Below are positions 41,850 through 50,826 of a stretch of 52,041 nucleotides of DNA, piece after piece (position 1 is the stretch's first letter; every line of letters starts with the position of its first letter). Made by a program: the position numbers and the translations under genes. The DNA lies in the NCBI GenBank assembly GCA_030843315.1, contig JAUUPT010000025.1, positions 1 to 52,041 of the forward strand, in the 5' to 3' direction. This DNA is from Bacteroidaceae bacterium. GTDB taxonomy: Bacteria; Bacteroidota; Bacteroidia; Bacteroidales; Bacteroidaceae. Under the pieces are notes generated by a model. The model ran no database searches and had not been told where the DNA came from. It saw only the letters and a program-made list of their open reading frames with translations.

Positions 41850-43259
41850 ATGGGAGGTTTTTTCGGAACAGTGGCCAAAGCTAGTTGCGTGGCAGACTTG
41901 TTTTACGGTACAGATTATAATTCGCATTTGGGAACAAAACGTGGTGGATTGGCTACATACGATGGCGAAGGGGCTGTCTTTACCCGCTCTATCCATAACC
42001 TGGAAAGTACCTATTTCCGCACGAAGTTTGAAGACGAACTGGATAAGTTCAAAGGAAATTCCGGCATAGGAATCATCAGCGATACAGATCCTCAACCGCT
42101 TATATTGAACTCCCACTTGGGGCGCTTCGCCATTGTAACAGTCGCTAAAATCGTAAACCTTCAGGAACTGGAAACAGACCTCCTGGCACAGAATATGCAT
42201 TTTGCCGAACTCAGTTCCGGCAAGACCAATCAGACCGAACTTATCGCTATCCTTATAATGCAAGGCAAGAGTTTTGTAGAAGGCATTGAGAATGTATTCA
42301 AGCACATCAAAGGCTCATGTTCTTTGTTGCTACTTACCGAAGACGGCATCATTGCCGCCCGCGACCAGTGGGGACGCACCCCTGTCGTTATCGGTAAAAA
42401 AGAGGGCGCTTATGCCGCAACAAGCGAGTCGAGCAGTTTCCCGAATCTGGATTACGAGATAGACCGCTATCTGGGACCGGGCGAGATTGTCCGCTTACGT
42501 GCCGATAGTGTGGAACAGCTACGCAAGCCCAACGAGGAAATGCAGATTTGTTCATTCTTGTGGGTGTACTACGGTTTCCCCACTTCTTGCTACGAAGGCA
42601 AGAATGTGGAAGAAGCACGTTTTACTTCCGGTTTCAAAATGGGACAGAAGGATGATTCGGAAGTGGATTGTGCCTGCGGTATTCCCGATTCCGGTGTAGG
42701 CATGGCCTTGGGTTATGCCGAAGGTAAAGGTGTGCCTTATCATCGTGCTATCTCCAAATATACCCCGACGTGGCCTCGCAGCTTCACTCCCAGTAAGCAA
42801 GAGATGCGTTCGCTGGTGGCGAAGATGAAGCTGATTCCCAATCGCGCCATGCTCGAAGGCAAACGTCTGCTGTTCTGCGACGATTCTATTGTCCGTGGCA
42901 CGCAGTTGCGCGATAACGTAAAAGTATTATATGAATATGGAGCTAAAGAGGTGCATATCCGCATTGCTTGTCCGCCGTTGATTTATAGCTGCCCGTTCGT
43001 AGGCTTCACGGCTTCTAAGGGAGACTTGGAACTTATCACCCGCCGCGTCATCAAGGAACTGGAAGGCGATGAAAACAAGAATCTTGAAAAGTATGCCACT
43101 ACCGGTTCTCCCGAATACGAGAAGATGGTGAATGTGATTCGCGAACGCTTCGGGCTTTCTTCTTTGAAGTTCAATACGCTGGAAACCTTAATAGAAGCCA
43201 TCGGATTGCCTAAGTGTAAGGTGTGTACCCATTGCTTTGATGGTAGCAGTCATTTTTGA
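41850..43259 (+). CDS. Amidophosphoribosyltransferase (PurF) paralogue lacking N-terminal Cys
   Basis: The protein of 469 residues has the PurF layout: an N-terminal Ntn glutaminase-like domain and a C-terminal phosphoribosyltransferase domain with the PRPP loop LLFCDDSIVRGTQL. Cluster-type cysteines occur at the end (KCKVCTHC). However, the N-terminus is MGGFFGTV, where active PurF has MCGI/VFG with Cys as glutamine nucleophile. The next Cys is at about residue 12. It may use free ammonia, or it may have a different role. It is followed by a strong terminator. Confidence 0.85.
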   Translation: MGGFFGTVAKASCVADLFYGTDYNSHLGTKRGGLATYDGEGAVFTRSIHNLESTYFRTKFEDELDKFKGNSGIGIISDTDPQPLILNSHLGRFAIVTVAKIVNLQELETDLLAQNMHFAELSSGKTNQTELIAILIMQGKSFVEGIENVFKHIKGSCSLLLLTEDGIIAARDQWGRTPVVIGKKEGAYAATSESSSFPNLDYEIDRYLGPGEIVRLRADSVEQLRKPNEEMQICSFLWVYYGFPTSCYEGKNVEEARFTSGFKMGQKDDSEVDCACGIPDSGVGMALGYAEGKGVPYHRAISKYTPTWPRSFTPSKQEMRSLVAKMKLIPNRAMLEGKRLLFCDDSIVRGTQLRDNVKVLYEYGAKEVHIRIACPPLIYSCPFVGFTASKGDLELITRRVIKELEGDENKNLEKYATTGSPEYEKMVNVIRERFGLSSLKFNTLETLIEAIGLPKCKVCTHCFDGSSHF

Positions 43260-43282
43260 TTGACAAATTGTCGTTAATGAAT

Positions 43283-43325
43283 AAAAAAGGGGAGTGAATT
43301 GCTTGGCAGTTCACTCCCCTTTTTT
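43283..43325 (+). terminator. Terminator of the purF-like gene
   Basis: Arms AAAAAAGGGGAGTGAA (43283-43298) and TTCACTCCCCTTTTTT (43310-43325) are perfectly complementary with a loop of about 11 nt and end in a T-run. Confidence 0.9.
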
Positions 43326-43408
43326 TACCTTTACGGCAATTAAATCAGTAGCAAATAGTAAATAGTCAAGTCGTAAGTAGAAATTGCTACCCCAAAAATA
43401 AGAATGAT

Positions 43409-44632
43409 ATGACTTTAGTAGAACGTTTTTTAAAGTACGTAAGCTTCGATACCCAGTCGAATGAAGAGAGCGGAGTAACTCCGAGTACTCCGGGGCAAAT
43501 GGTATTTGCCAAGTATCTGAAAGAAGAGTTAGAGTCCTTGGGCTTGGATGAAATCTCGTTGGACGAGAATGGCTACTTGTTTGCCACACTTCCTGCCAAC
43601 ACGGATAAGCCGTTGCCTACCATCGGCTTTATAGCCCACATGGACACAAGTCCCGATATGAGTGGCAAGGACGTATATCCGTGTATTGTGGGGAACTATG
43701 ACGGAAAAGACATCGTGCTCTGTGCCGAAGAGAATATAATCCTTTCCCCTTCACAGTTCCCCGAACTGCTTGACCATAGAGGGGAAGACCTGATTGTGAC
43801 CAACGGAAAGACCTTGCTTGGTGCCGATGATAAGGCTGGTATTGCCGAAATCGTATCGGCTGTAGTTTACTTGAAGGAACATCCCGAAATCAAGCACGGA
43901 AAGATACGTATCGGTTTCAATCCCGATGAAGAGATCGGCTTGGGTGCACACAAATTTGATGTCGAGAAATTCGGTTGCGAATGGGCTTACACCATGGATG
44001 GCGGCGAACTGGGCGAACTTGAGTTCGAGAACTTCAACGCAGCATCTGCCAAGATAACCTTCAAGGGACGCAACGTGCATCCGGGTTATGCCAAGCATAA
44101 GATGATTAACTCCATCCGCGTAGCCAACCGCTTCATGACTATGCTTCCCAGCCACGAAACTCCCGAACATACCGAAGGATATGAAGGTTTCTACCACCTC
44201 GTAGGAATTACCGGTGAGGTAGAACAAACCACCGTTTCCTATATCATCCGTGACCATGACCGCGCCCGCTTTGAAAGCCGCAAGCAGGAAGTGGAGCACT
44301 TGGTACGCAAAATCAATGCCGAATATGGTGAAGGTACTGCCACCCTTGATCTGCGCGATCAATACTATAACATGCGCGAACAGATTGAACCGGTAATGCA
44401 CATCATCGACACCGCTTTTGCCGCCATGAAGGCAGTAGGTGTGGAGCCACGCGTAAAGGCTATCCGCGGAGGAACGGACGGTGCACAGCTATCTTTCAAA
44501 GGTTTGCCGTGTCCCAACATCTTTGCCGGCGGTCTGAACTTCCACGGCCGCTATGAGTTCGTGCCTATTCAGAATATGGAGAAAGCCATGAATGTCATTG
44601 TGAAGATTGCCGAACTTGTAGCCAGCAAATAA
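43409..44632 (+). CDS. pepT: Peptidase T (tripeptide aminopeptidase)
   Basis: This 407-residue M20-family metallopeptidase has the zinc motifs FIAHMDTSPD, GADDKAGIAE and NPDEEIGLG, then MDGGELGELE and a C-terminal IRGGTDGAQLS. PepT removes N-terminal residues from tripeptides in the cytosol. Length is typical and no damage is seen. The gcvT gene follows after 35 nt, so the two may be cotranscribed. Confidence 0.95.
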   Translation: MTLVERFLKYVSFDTQSNEESGVTPSTPGQMVFAKYLKEELESLGLDEISLDENGYLFATLPANTDKPLPTIGFIAHMDTSPDMSGKDVYPCIVGNYDGKDIVLCAEENIILSPSQFPELLDHRGEDLIVTNGKTLLGADDKAGIAEIVSAVVYLKEHPEIKHGKIRIGFNPDEEIGLGAHKFDVEKFGCEWAYTMDGGELGELEFENFNAASAKITFKGRNVHPGYAKHKMINSIRVANRFMTMLPSHETPEHTEGYEGFYHLVGITGEVEQTTVSYIIRDHDRARFESRKQEVEHLVRKINAEYGEGTATLDLRDQYYNMREQIEPVMHIIDTAFAAMKAVGVEPRVKAIRGGTDGAQLSFKGLPCPNIFAGGLNFHGRYEFVPIQNMEKAMNVIVKIAELVASK

Positions 44633-44667
44633 CTCAAACTTATAACATCCAACTTAAATTTATTGCC

Positions 44668-45753
44668 ATGAAATCTACTCCGTTTACCGAAAAACACATC
44701 TCGCTGGGTGCCAAGATGCACGAGTTTGCGGGATACAATATGCCTATCGAATACTCCGGCATCATCGACGAGCACATAACTGTTTGTCAAGGTGTCGGCG
44801 TTTTCGATGTTTCCCACATGGGAGAATTCTGGGTGAAAGGCCCTCATGCATTGGACTTTCTACAGAAAGTGACTTCCAACAATGTTGCCGCCCTCACTCC
44901 GGGTAAGGTGCAATATACCTGCTTTCCCAATGAAGACGGCGGTATTGTGGACGACCTTCTTGTTTACCACTATGAACCGGAGAAATATCTCCTCGTTGTA
45001 AATGCTTCCAATATTGAGAAAGACTGGAATTGGTGCGTCTCCCATAACACTGAAGGTGCCGAATTGGAGAATGCTTCCGACCGCATCGCGCAACTTGCCG
45101 TGCAAGGTCCGAAAGCGATTCTTGCTTTGCAGAAGCTGACTTCTATCAACCTTTCCGATCTTCCGTATTATACCTTTACACATGGCGAGTTTGCCGGTGA
45201 GAAGGATGTTATCATTTCCAATACCGGATATACGGGTGCCGGAGGTTTCGAACTTTACTTCTATCCCGATGCTGCCATGAAGATTTGGGATGCGGTGTTC
45301 GAGGCAGGTGCCGAGTTCGGTATCAAGCCCATTGGCTTGGGAGCTCGCGACACGCTTCGCCTGGAAATGGGCTTCTGCTTGTATGGCAACGATTTGAATG
45401 ATACTACTTCGCCCATCGAAGCCGGTTTGGGATGGATTACTAAGTTTGTAGATGGCAAGAACTTCACCAATCGCGCGATGCTGGAAAAGCAGAAGGCAGA
45501 AGGTACTACCCGCAAATTGGTAGGTTTTGAGATGATAGACCGCGGTATTCCCCGTCATGGCTACGAGCTCTTCAGTGCTGACGGTGCTGCTATCGGCGTA
45601 GTTACTTCCGGCACTATGTCGCCTATGCGCAAGATTGGTATTGGTATGGGCTACGTAAAGCCTGAATATAGCAAGGTGGGTACTGAGATCTGCATTGATA
45701 TGCGCGGGCGCAAGTTGAAGGCGGTGGTGGTGAGACCGCCGTTCCGCAAATAA
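44668..45753 (+). CDS. gcvT: Glycine cleavage system T protein (aminomethyltransferase)
   Basis: The 361-residue product carries the THF-binding GcvT fold, with FDVSHMGEFWVKG, GGIVDDLLVY, GYTGAGGFELYFY and the C-terminal domain SGTMSPMRKIGIGMGYV. It transfers the methylene group from the H-protein-bound intermediate to tetrahydrofolate and releases ammonia. No gcvH or gcvP is adjacent in this window. The gene lies 35 nt after pepT. Confidence 0.95.
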   Translation: MKSTPFTEKHISLGAKMHEFAGYNMPIEYSGIIDEHITVCQGVGVFDVSHMGEFWVKGPHALDFLQKVTSNNVAALTPGKVQYTCFPNEDGGIVDDLLVYHYEPEKYLLVVNASNIEKDWNWCVSHNTEGAELENASDRIAQLAVQGPKAILALQKLTSINLSDLPYYTFTHGEFAGEKDVIISNTGYTGAGGFELYFYPDAAMKIWDAVFEAGAEFGIKPIGLGARDTLRLEMGFCLYGNDLNDTTSPIEAGLGWITKFVDGKNFTNRAMLEKQKAEGTTRKLVGFEMIDRGIPRHGYELFSADGAAIGVVTSGTMSPMRKIGIGMGYVKPEYSKVGTEICIDMRGRKLKAVVVRPPFRK

Positions 45754-45814
45754 TAATGAGTAAGCAGCAAGTAGGTTACTACTTGCTGCTTACTGTTTTT
45801 ACACGTCTTGCACA

Positions 45815-47338
45815 CTAAATCCTGCTAATCTTACTCAGCATCTGGTTTGCCCATCCCATTTCCTTATTTGTCCATTCCTTTTCTTCTCCCTCTATGCCTT
45901 GGTTCTGGTATTGTGAAAGCTGGTCTATATACTCTTTCAGTACGTTGGCCGCTTTGGCTTGTTTGTGCATGCGCATCAGGAGGAGGATTCTCTGCTTGCT
46001 GATGTCCAGGTTAGGACTGGCGCCTGCCAGTTCCTGGGCTTTGTCCAGCAGGGCGAGGCATTGGTTGTTGGTCTCGTCTGTATTGGATAGTGCCATTTGT
46101 GCCTTTACAAGAATAATGTAATCATTATCTGTAGCAAACTCATTTTCCACATTCTTGCGTATCAGTCGGGCTGCCTCTTTGTAGCGTTTGTTGGCGTAGT
46201 TCATGGCGGCGTTGAAAGTGACTACATCGCTGGTCATTTTCAGGTAAGGGCGGCTGCTCAGGTTCTGAATCTTGCCTGCTTTCTCTATGCGTTTCGTTAA
46301 GTCGCTGATGCTGCCGTAGCGAGTGAGGTCGTCACTGCGTTGTTGCTGGTTATAGTAATTGGTAATTTTGTTGAGTGCCGATGCCATGCCGTCTGGGTTG
46401 TAGCCTTTGAATGCCAGCAGTTCACGTGCCAGTTGGTCGGAAACCAGCTCTTGCCCGATTTTATACTTCATGCCCAGCCGGTCGGTTGCGGGGATGCTTA
46501 GCAACGAGGCGATGAGGCCGATGTCGGAAACGAGGCTGACGGTATAGGCTTTGTTATTATCATCCCAATAGGCAACGTCGAGGGCAGCATCGGAAACATC
46601 CGCAAATACTTCTGCCCAAAAAGCGGCACGTTTGGCACGTCGTTCGGCACGATAGATATTTTCTACTTGGTGGTCGAGAACGAAGTGGGACAGTTCGCAA
46701 GCTATGACAGCTGCCAACTCGTCTTCGGAGTCGAGGGTGCAGAGGAGCCCTGTGCTGATGACCATAGAACCGTTGGGGAGCATGAAGGCATCCGGTTCGG
46801 GCGACTGAATGAGACGTATGTTCAGGTTTTCATCCCGGTTGGGATCGATTGTGGTGGAGTTTAATTTGGCAAATACGCCTTGTGCATACGAGGTAAGATA
46901 ATCGTCCTGATAGGCTATCTCGTCCAGCTTATTCAGATAGTCGAGGCATTCTTCGTCAATTTCCTGACGCAGTTTGTGCTTGTATCCTCTCTTGTCGAAA
47001 TGTTCGTACAGATGTCTTGTCAGATAAACTTGCTGCCAGAATTCCTGGTCGTTTTCCGGTTTGGACAGGACTAGGACTCTCAAATCTTCCAAAGGAATCG
47101 TGAGCTGTACGCCGTTGATCTCAACGCCATAATAGATGTCGCTGGCATGTTCGGTGGAGTTGCGTTTTTGTACTACCCGGCGAATAGTGACAGGAGTACC
47201 TGCCGGCGTATTCTGATACTTTTCTCTCAGTTCCCCTTTGATGGCGATGGTACCACTTAAATCTTTTATTTGGGATTTGGCAAATCCTGCCGTGACGACA
47301 AAGATTGTCAACATCAATAAGGTAGTGAATCGTTTCAT
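45815..47338 (-). CDS. M48-like peptidase-fold protein with altered HExxH
   Basis: The 507-residue product has a signal peptide (TTLLMLTIFVVTAGFA) and is probably periplasmic. Residues around 215 read AAVIACELSHFVLDHQ. M48 peptidases have HExxH there, so the first zinc-binding His is Cys. Near 300, QELVSDQLARELL replaces the usual EAD motif with its third-ligand Glu. The C-terminal part has helical repeats (TPR-like). It may be an inactive or unusually liganded protease homologue involved in envelope protein handling. Confidence 0.75.
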   Translation of the reverse strand: MKRFTTLLMLTIFVVTAGFAKSQIKDLSGTIAIKGELREKYQNTPAGTPVTIRRVVQKRNSTEHASDIYYGVEINGVQLTIPLEDLRVLVLSKPENDQEFWQQVYLTRHLYEHFDKRGYKHKLRQEIDEECLDYLNKLDEIAYQDDYLTSYAQGVFAKLNSTTIDPNRDENLNIRLIQSPEPDAFMLPNGSMVISTGLLCTLDSEDELAAVIACELSHFVLDHQVENIYRAERRAKRAAFWAEVFADVSDAALDVAYWDDNNKAYTVSLVSDIGLIASLLSIPATDRLGMKYKIGQELVSDQLARELLAFKGYNPDGMASALNKITNYYNQQQRSDDLTRYGSISDLTKRIEKAGKIQNLSSRPYLKMTSDVVTFNAAMNYANKRYKEAARLIRKNVENEFATDNDYIILVKAQMALSNTDETNNQCLALLDKAQELAGASPNLDISKQRILLLMRMHKQAKAANVLKEYIDQLSQYQNQGIEGEEKEWTNKEMGWANQMLSKISRI

Positions 47339-47480
47339 GATTATTGTGAGTTATGGTTTTGCTGGTACAAAAATAGAAAAGGGTTTTTTCTATTCCTTAT
47401 CTTTTCCCCTATTTTGTAATAGGGATTTCTCTAATAAGTAGATGTTTGGACAGGAAGAGTTTTATGGATGGTGGTCAATA

Positions 47481-47512
47481 AAAAAGGGAGACTACTCAAA
47501 GTCTCCCTTTTT
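47481..47512 (-). terminator. Terminator of rpmE2, possibly bidirectional
   Basis: AAAAAGGGAGAC (47481-47492) and GTCTCCCTTTTT (47501-47512) form a perfect 12-bp stem with an 8-nt loop. A/T runs stand on both sides. It lies 20 nt past the rpmE2 stop. Confidence 0.85.
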
Positions 47513-47531
47513 TTAGCTGTTTAGAGCTATT

Positions 47532-47783
47532 TTATTTCTTACGGTTACCGTAGCGGCTCATGAACTTATCAACGCGTCCTGCAGTATCAACCAACTTAGA
47601 CTTACCTGTATAGAACGGGTGAGAAGTGCTGGAGATTTCAAGTTTTACCAACGGATAAGTTTCACCTTCGAATTCGATAGTCTCTTTCGTGTTGCAAGTA
47701 GAACGAGACAAGAATACATCACCATTTGACATATCTTTGAATACTACCGGGCGGTAATTTTCAGGATGAATACCTTTTTTCAT
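47532..47783 (-). CDS. rpmE2: 50S ribosomal protein L31 type B
   Basis: The 83-residue product begins MKKGIHPENYRPVVFKD and contains SRSTCNTKETIEFEG and TSSTSHPFYTGKSKLVDTAGR-type features of L31. It lacks the zinc CxxC pair of the type A form, so it is the zinc-independent type B paralogue. A TATCTTTG -7 box lies at 47865-47858. Confidence 0.95.
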   Translation of the reverse strand: MKKGIHPENYRPVVFKDMSNGDVFLSRSTCNTKETIEFEGETYPLVKLEISSTSHPFYTGKSKLVDTAGRVDKFMSRYGNRKK

Positions 47784-47857
47784 TTCGATATTTGTTTTTA
47801 AATTTATATTCTGTTACTATTTTGGTATTAAATAGTGTAATGGTCTTTTTCGAGCTG

Positions 47858-47865
47858 CAAAGATA
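47858..47865 (-). promoter_or_regulatory. -7 box for rpmE2
   Basis: The minus strand reads TATCTTTG, giving a leader of about 70 nt for rpmE2. Leader room for autoregulation exists, but no structure was identified. Confidence 0.5.
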
Positions 47866-47959
47866 ATGGATTTCTCTGAAACGGAAAAAAAGTTCTGAGA
47901 AAAAATAGGTTTATCTTGTTTAATTTCTGATTTTTGCAGAGAATTAATCTTGTTAATTT

Positions 47960-48967
47960 ATGAAGAAGCTACTTATCTTATTCTCTTTCTGCCTCTGCAT
48001 GGCAACGTTGGGAGCGCAGAACTCGGAACGGAAACTGTATAGTGTTGCGTTCTATAATCTTGAAAACTTATTTGATACGATTCACGACGCAGGCAAGAAT
48101 GATTATGAGTTTCTGCCTGATGGGAGTTATCAATGGACGGCGAAGAAGTATGAGGCAAAGCTACAGAATCTGGCTAAAGTTCTCAGTTCTCTTTCACGCG
48201 ACCTGGTACCGGAAGGCCCGGCTTTTATCGGCGTGGCAGAGGTGGAGAACCGCAATGCCTTGTCTGACTTGGTGAAGCAGCCTGCCATTTCCAACTATGA
48301 GTTTGTGCACTATGAAGGCCCGGACAAGCGCGGCATAGACTGTGCATTGCTATACGATCCGAAACAGTTCAGCGTTACCAACTCCAAGTTGGTGCTTTCT
48401 ACTCCTTTCCAGGGCGACACCGTGCACCTGACGCGTGGCTTCTTGATTGTAGACGGGAAACTGGCAGGTGAGCGCGTTTGTGTCATTGTTAATCACTGGC
48501 CTTCGCGGGGAGCTGAGTCTCCGGTGCGCGTGCATGCTGCCAGGCAGGTGAAGGCGCTGAAAGATTCGCTGATGCGCGAAGACAAAAAGCTGAAACTTAT
48601 CGTGATGGGTGACATGAATGATGACCCTATGGATGAAAGTATGCAGGAGCTTGGAGCGCGCAAGTATCCGAAGCAGGTGAAGAAAGGGGAGTTTTATAAT
48701 CCCTGGTGGGAAACTTTGGAAGATAAGGGCGTAGGTACATTGCTCTATCGGGGCAAATGGAATCTGTTTGACCAGATTGTGATTTCAAAACCGCTGTTGA
48801 AGGCAAAGAAAGGGTTGCGCTATGACCACAATGAAGTGTTTATCCGCGATTACTTGATTCAGCAGGATGGTAAATATAAAGGTTCTCCACTTCGTACGCA
48901 CGGCGGAAGAATCTGGCTGAACGGGTATAGCGACCACTTGCCGACGATTATCTATTTAAGAAAATAG
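47960..48967 (+). CDS. Secreted endonuclease/exonuclease/phosphatase-family protein
   Basis: The 335-residue product has a signal peptide (LLILFSFCLCMATLGA) and the EEP-fold motifs FYNLENLFD, GVAEVENR, NHWPSRGAE, MGDMNDDP and SDHLPTI, which hold the metal-binding Asn/Glu and catalytic Asp/His residues. It is likely periplasmic and may cleave phosphodiesters of nucleic acids or lipids; the substrate is not known. It is convergent with the GH30 gene. Confidence 0.9.
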   Translation: MKKLLILFSFCLCMATLGAQNSERKLYSVAFYNLENLFDTIHDAGKNDYEFLPDGSYQWTAKKYEAKLQNLAKVLSSLSRDLVPEGPAFIGVAEVENRNALSDLVKQPAISNYEFVHYEGPDKRGIDCALLYDPKQFSVTNSKLVLSTPFQGDTVHLTRGFLIVDGKLAGERVCVIVNHWPSRGAESPVRVHAARQVKALKDSLMREDKKLKLIVMGDMNDDPMDESMQELGARKYPKQVKKGEFYNPWWETLEDKGVGTLLYRGKWNLFDQIVISKPLLKAKKGLRYDHNEVFIRDYLIQQDGKYKGSPLRTHGGRIWLNGYSDHLPTIIYLRK

Positions 48968-49006
48968 AAAGCAAGAGGGGATGTTAAAGCAGACCTTATA
49001 ATTTCT

Positions 49007-49081
49007 TTTAGGCACGGATTACACGGATTTCACGGAATTTGATTTATCAGAACCGTGAAACCCGTGTAATCCGTGCCTAAA
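49007..49081. repeat. Long inverted repeat between convergent genes
   Basis: Two 29-nt arms, starting TTTAGGCACGGATTACACGG and ending in its complement, pair at 28 of 29 positions around a 17-nt loop (49036-49052). It sits between convergent stops at 48967 and 49097. It may act as bidirectional terminator and looks like a dispersed REP-like element. Confidence 0.8.
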
Positions 49082-49096
49082 TTTATATTTCTAATC

Positions 49097-50479
49097 CTAC
49101 TTATTGATTACAAGCGTATTCAATGAATTAGCCGGCAGAGAAGCCGTATAGTTGTTCCCTTCAAGGCTGATTGTTACCTTTTTTTCTGTTCCTTCGGAGT
49201 TTCCTGCTATCAGCACAATACTCTTATCCGGGTTGACAAAGCACAAGGCGTCATTATAATTTCCGCCCAACTCGATACGTCGTGCGCCGGCGAGTACATA
49301 ATGGCTGGCATGCTTCATCACATAGTATTCCGGGGTATACGTATAGGTACGTGTTGAATCGTCTACTACTACCAATGAATTCTGTGCCCATCCCCAATGG
49401 CTGATACCACCTTTCAGAAGTGAAGTGTTCCAGTAAGTATATACTGATACGCCATTGTTGAGGTAATGCTTCATCAGATCCCATGAATGGAGAGCACCTT
49501 TCCAGTCATTCTTTCCGTCGCCGCATTCCTGTTCTGTCTGATACAACTTCATATCCGGATATTTCCGGTGTACTCCCGGAAGGGCATCTTTACCTGCCCA
49601 TTGGAAACCGACTCCTTTTATATAGCGGCTGCAATCCTTATCCTGTAGAATCGTATCGACCAATGCTACGTTGGGACGTTCCATTGTTCCGAACATAACG
49701 TCTACTCCTTTAGCTTCCATGGCTGGCCCTAAGTACTTGCCGACAAAGTTTGCCAAACCTTTAGCCGTCCAGCAGCAACTTGGAAATATCTGAGCCGAGT
49801 TGAATTCATTTTGAGGCATTACGGCAAATATATCTATGTCCTCTGCGCGGTATGCGTCGATGAACTTGGAGAAGTACAAAGCATAGGCTTCCATATACTT
49901 ATCTTCCTGAATGAACATGTCCGTGCCCTCTCCACCTTGTCTGGCAGCATAGTGCTTGTTGTACTTCATCCATGAGGGCGGACACCAGGGCGAAGCCCAA
50001 ATACGGATATCCGGGTTAAACTGCTTGGCGGTATGGATAAAAGGAATCAACGTTTCTTTGTCATTATCTATTGAAAAGTTCTTCATCTCGAAGTCTCCCT
50101 CTGTTTCGTTGTACGAGTACCAGTCGATGGAGAAGTCATTGGCACCTACCGGCATGCGGCAGATCCGGAAGTTTGCCCCTGCACCGGGAGTGAACATTTC
50201 GTTCAGAATACTCTCGCGGTCACTGCCGGACAACAGATTCAAGGATGTCCATCCCAATTCGTTGAAGCAGGTGCCGAAGCCTTCGATGGTCTGTGCCGTC
50301 TTGGAAGTGTCAATTTCTATGACGTTTTCGGCCGTTTCTTGTGTGATGCTGCTTGTCGGAAGCGCCTGCCAAGGTTGTGAGTAGGTGGTGCTTATCCATT
50401 CGCTGACTTGAGGTTGGGTTTGGCATCCTGCCAGGAGTCCCAGCAGGCAACCGCCTAATAGTGTAAGTTTGTTTCTCAT
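49097..50479 (-). CDS. GH30-family glucosidase lipoprotein
   Basis: I chose ATG 50479 because it begins a lipoprotein signal (LLGGCLLGLLAGC). The enzyme of 460 residues has the GH30 TIM barrel with QTIEGFGTCFNELGW, the acid/base motif FAVMPQNEFN and the nucleophile motif LYQTEQECG, then a C-terminal beta-domain. GH30 members hydrolyse beta-glucans or glucosylceramide; this group often acts on beta-1,6-glucan, but specificity cannot be read here. It is probably surface or periplasm exposed. Confidence 0.9.
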   Translation of the reverse strand: MRNKLTLLGGCLLGLLAGCQTQPQVSEWISTTYSQPWQALPTSSITQETAENVIEIDTSKTAQTIEGFGTCFNELGWTSLNLLSGSDRESILNEMFTPGAGANFRICRMPVGANDFSIDWYSYNETEGDFEMKNFSIDNDKETLIPFIHTAKQFNPDIRIWASPWCPPSWMKYNKHYAARQGGEGTDMFIQEDKYMEAYALYFSKFIDAYRAEDIDIFAVMPQNEFNSAQIFPSCCWTAKGLANFVGKYLGPAMEAKGVDVMFGTMERPNVALVDTILQDKDCSRYIKGVGFQWAGKDALPGVHRKYPDMKLYQTEQECGDGKNDWKGALHSWDLMKHYLNNGVSVYTYWNTSLLKGGISHWGWAQNSLVVVDDSTRTYTYTPEYYVMKHASHYVLAGARRIELGGNYNDALCFVNPDKSIVLIAGNSEGTEKKVTISLEGNNYTASLPANSLNTLVINK

Positions 50480-50779
50480 AATGATACGGTTATTAATCAG
50501 TTCTCTTAATGTGGTTTCGGCCACAATGTTAGTCAAAAAACCTGGTAATGGCAAATATAACATTGCATAAATACCTCTGATAAATTAAACTAATGGATCA
50601 GCCTTGTTGTTGTTTAGTAACGGACTACGCAAAGCAGTAATGCGGATAAAAAGGTATTTGTAACATAGAGATTACAATATATTGTTAAATACTTGCAATA
50701 GCTTTGAAATAGATTTGAATTGAAAGGCAATATGCAATAATTTATCGCCGTCTTGTTATTCTTTTTAAAGGATAATGAT

Positions 50780-50787
50780 TACTTTTG
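50780..50787 (+). promoter_or_regulatory. -7 box for fructose-bisphosphate aldolase
   Basis: TACTTTTG lies 39 nt before the ATG at 50827. The 263-nt gap upstream, after the divergent GH30 gene, holds no other feature I could support. Confidence 0.55.
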
Positions 50788-50826
50788 CGTAGAATTTTTA
50801 TTCACTAACAATAAACTTTATACAAA

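Noticed and set aside
41684..41878. Longer N-terminus for the MFS transporter
   Set aside because: The extra 65 residues lack helices, overlap the purF-like gene's promoter, and begin inside its coding start on the other strand.
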